Shown here piece after piece: positions 40,019-42,167 of a stretch of 42,167 nucleotides of DNA. The number at the start of each line of letters is the position of its first letter. Within the stretch, counting starts at the first letter, position 1. Source of the DNA: Acrasis kona (taxonomy: Eukaryota > Heterolobosea > Eutetramitea > Acrasida > Acrasidae). The notes below the pieces were generated by a model, which was not told where the DNA came from, made no database searches, and was given only the letters and a program-made list of their open reading frames with translations. The stretch spans positions 1 to 42,167 of the forward strand of contig JAOPGA020001316.1 in NCBI GenBank assembly GCA_026419775.2, written 5' to 3'. The position numbers were made by a program, and so were the translations under genes.

Positions 40019-41031
40019 TTACTTCTTTCTTACTTGCCCTCCAAATTTGCCAGAGCGGTAATCAGAGAATGCCTGCATAATTTGCTCCTTTGAATTCATA
40101 ACGAACGGACCGTGTGCAACAACAGGAGCCTTGATGGGTTCCCCTCCAGCGAAGAAGAAGTGTAAATCTTCTTCACTTTCTACAAATAATAAGCCGTCTT
40201 CGTTAGATCGTGTCCAAATCACATGCCCATGGGAGACACTTTTTTTCTCTTTTCCGAATTTACCTCTTCCAGAAATTAAGTACAGGAAGGAATGATACTT
40301 TGATGGAATGTGAATTGTTTTTGAGAATCCTTTCTTGATGAAACCTTCAAGGCATAATGTTTTTACAATGTTTTGAGTTGATGACGTCTTGCCTTCTAAC
40401 GACCCACTGATGAGTCTGATTTTGACGCCCTCTTCCTCAATAGTGGGCATGGAAGTCGCGCGAATGTCTTGATATCTTGGAGTGGTCATCTTATGGTCCG
40501 GAGGCAGGTTCAACCACAATTGTAGGGTGCGACCACCATTTCCGTGTGGCATCTCTCTGATAATGATTATAATTTAGACATTTTAAAAGCTTACCTATGT
40601 TCTAGACCGCTTCCTGCAGTCATCCATTGGACGTCGCCAACATTTAATACACCAAAATTGCCCCTGTTGTCGCCATGTTCAATTTGGCCCTCTAGAACAA
40701 GTGTAACTGTCTCAATACCCCTATGCGGGTGGTCCTCAAACCCTTTGTTGCGACCAATCCAATCTTCGAACATTAATAAAAACGGATCGTACTGTTCAAA
40801 TTTTCCTGGCATGATCACCGCATTCTTTCGGTCGCTTTGTTCATTTCCAGGCAGAGGTGTTACAGACTCTACATTTTCAATTGAAAGGAGTTGTACTGTC
40901 TGTTTGTCAGTGGACATTTGTTGTCTTTTTATGTTGAATAGTATGTATGAGCTGAAAAGTATAAACAAAAGAACAGCAACTCTTGATGCTGTGATGCTAA
41001 ACTTTCGTTTTGTTGGTGTTTTGCGGGACAT
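40019..41031 (-). CDS. Pirin-like cupin with N-terminal membrane anchor
   Basis: Two exons around a 38-nt intron (40557-40594), 324 residues. The pirin domain starts at about residue 45. Metal ligands are seen in [10 protein letters not shown] (two His) and, across the splice junction, GLEHREMPHG (His, Glu), matching human pirin. [11 protein letters not shown] and LQLWLNLP are also family marks. Pirins bind Fe and act as quercetinases or transcription cofactors. Unusually, residues 1-38 hold a basic start and a hydrophobic stretch ([15 protein letters not shown]), a signal anchor. A second ATG at residue 39 would give a soluble form. Confidence 0.9.
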
Positions 41032-41679
41032 TCATTGCGGCGCAAATTACCCAACATCTTTGTAAAAACCACAATTCCTTTATGAAAGCACGCACTCAAC
41101 TGTGTATTAGTTAAGAATAAAAAAAATTCGGAACACTTTGTGACATGCTTACTGCCCAATTGATTCTGCAGCTGAGTGTGACCAATTGAAGTGCATAAGG
41201 GATTACTGTTTCTGTCACCTCTATCTACAAGTACTTCGTGTTGGAGGTTCATAAATATCTAGTTACATTTTTTTAGTCAGTACCAAATAATGATGCCCAT
41301 GAAAACAAGAAAACAATAGGATTTCTATAAAATTTACGTAAAGGCCAGCTGGCCTTTTTCAAATTTGATGGTCCAAAATGAGAGAAGATCTTTACGACAA
41401 AAATCGCCAACCCATACTAGTCACGGCGATTATTGAATCTCAAACATCAAAAAACCTAGCATTGGCCAACTAACAACTAGCTTGGCATTCTAGCTTGCTC
41501 TTATTTGAATAATGATAATAATACAATACGAGTAATGTTCCGTAACGATGCTGTTGTTTTATTTATAAATGTGTTCCCTGTGCTTGTGGACATTTCCTCG
41601 GCTTGTTTCCTGTTTTTACAACTCGCTTTTTTCCGTTTGAAAGTTTTGGGAGAACTATCGCCGAAGAATTATCCATAAG
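41032..41679. other. Intergenic region between divergent genes
   Basis: 648 bp separating pirin and the sarcosine-oxidase-like gene. It contains the palindrome at 41340-41357; otherwise nothing was recognised. Confidence 0.5.
41340..41357. repeat. 18-bp perfect palindrome
   Basis: AAAGGCCAGCTGGCCTTT reads the same on both strands. It is GC-rich in an AT-rich intergenic region, midway between two divergent start codons, so it could be a dimeric protein-binding site. Confidence 0.85.
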
Positions 41680-42143
41680 ATGCAAGAGGAGTGTTATGAT
41701 GTTGTAGTGGTTGGTATGGGTGTTTTTGGAAGTGCTACGGCTCATCAACTTTCACAACTGAAGCAAACGCCACGTACTCTATGCTTGGAACAATTTAACT
41801 TATCCCCAAAAATCCATTCACACGGCAGTAGTCATGGAAATAGTCGCATCATACGATTCAGCTATGAGGAAGAAATATATAGTTTGATGGGAATTGAATC
41901 ATTACAACAATGGAGGGACGTCGAGAAAGATTCATCGTAACTATTGGATTTGTTTGTGGTTATATTAACATCAAAGTACCAAACTCTACGTTCAAACCGG
42001 AGGTCTTGACTTTGGTTCTGAAAACAATGAAATGATGCAAAAAGTCATTCAAGTGGCAAAGAATAATAAATTAGAGCACGAAGTTCTCAATTCTAAACAA
42101 TTAAAAGAGAGATTTCCTGCTTTCAACACTCACTCATTTCAAA
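41680..42143 (+). CDS. Sarcosine oxidase-like FAD amine oxidase, 3' end outside window
   Basis: Exon 1 (41680-41936) begins MQEECYDVVVVGMGVFGSAT, a Rossmann FAD-binding motif, followed by HGSSHGNSRIIRFSY, the motif near the covalent flavin site region in monomeric sarcosine/pipecolate oxidases. A 40-nt intron (41937-41976) joins to TKLYVQTGGLDFG, also typical. A second donor at 42144 starts an intron that runs off the window. About 141 residues are visible of an expected 390 or so. It would oxidise N-methyl amino acids in peroxisomes, by family knowledge. Confidence 0.88.
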
Positions 42144-42167
42144 GTATGTTGTAGATTAATGATTCCA

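Noticed and set aside
1-42167. Bacterial or organellar origin, CRISPR arrays, operons
   Set aside because: Introns, poly(A) signals and Pol III boxes show nuclear DNA; no regularly spaced repeats or ribosome-binding sites seen.

Overview
This is a gene-dense piece of nuclear DNA from a single-celled eukaryote. It carries spliceosomal introns, AATAAA poly(A) signals, a Pol III-type tRNA with A and B boxes, and typical eukaryotic genes (kinesin, Arf, ORC3, TRM6, a mitochondrial-type GatA). The standard stop codons are all used. The mix of genes (acetate CoA-transferase, LRR and ankyrin-BTB proteins, bacterial-type CsbD, YdjM and PHB-depolymerase-like genes) suits a free-living amoeboid or flagellate protist. 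A heterolobosean such as Acrasis or Naegleria is my best guess, but the sequence does not prove it.

Layout. 1-5.99 kb: a DUF7869 transposase-like gene entering from the left edge with a 75-bp inverted copy of part of itself downstream; dipeptidyl peptidase III; a prenylated P-loop GTPase on the opposite strand; a decayed PIF/Harbinger transposase fragment. 6-12.1 kb: an ankyrin/BTB protein, a secreted very basic protein of unknown type, acetyl-CoA hydrolase/CoA-transferase, EF-1 beta and a small zinc-binding protein. 12.1-18 kb: an unusual tRNA, then a tightly packed chain of alternating genes (GatA, TRM6, FolD-type MTHFD, a 2OG-Fe(II) oxygenase, a trypsin-like protease). 18-26 kb: DNAJC9, a PH-LRR protein, two related Cys-rich cell-surface proteins, a DAO-type oxidoreductase, a PHB-depolymerase-like esterase and a YdjM-type membrane hydrolase. 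26-42 kb: a 1,494-residue kinesin-14, a RING protein, a CsbD-type stress protein, ORC3 carrying seven PHD-type zinc fingers, an Arf GTPase, an orphan protein, a membrane-anchored pirin, and a sarcosine-oxidase-like gene leaving the right edge.

The genes are mostly unrelated housekeeping and cell-surface functions, with no operon-like logic. General traits are clear. Nineteen deduced complete introns are all 34-47 nt. Start codons of divergent genes can be 17-22 bp apart and stops of convergent genes 4-6 bp apart. In about nine genes the stop codon lies inside or against the AATAAA signal. Seven conserved reading frames break, always in the same direction; this is either a residual insertion-type sequencing error or something biological.

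The most remarkable object is the ORC3 gene (32812-37116). It has a recognisable ORC3 N-terminal part and C-terminal winged helix with a roughly 420-residue array of seven PHD-like fingers between them, which suggests an origin-recognition subunit with a built-in chromatin reader.
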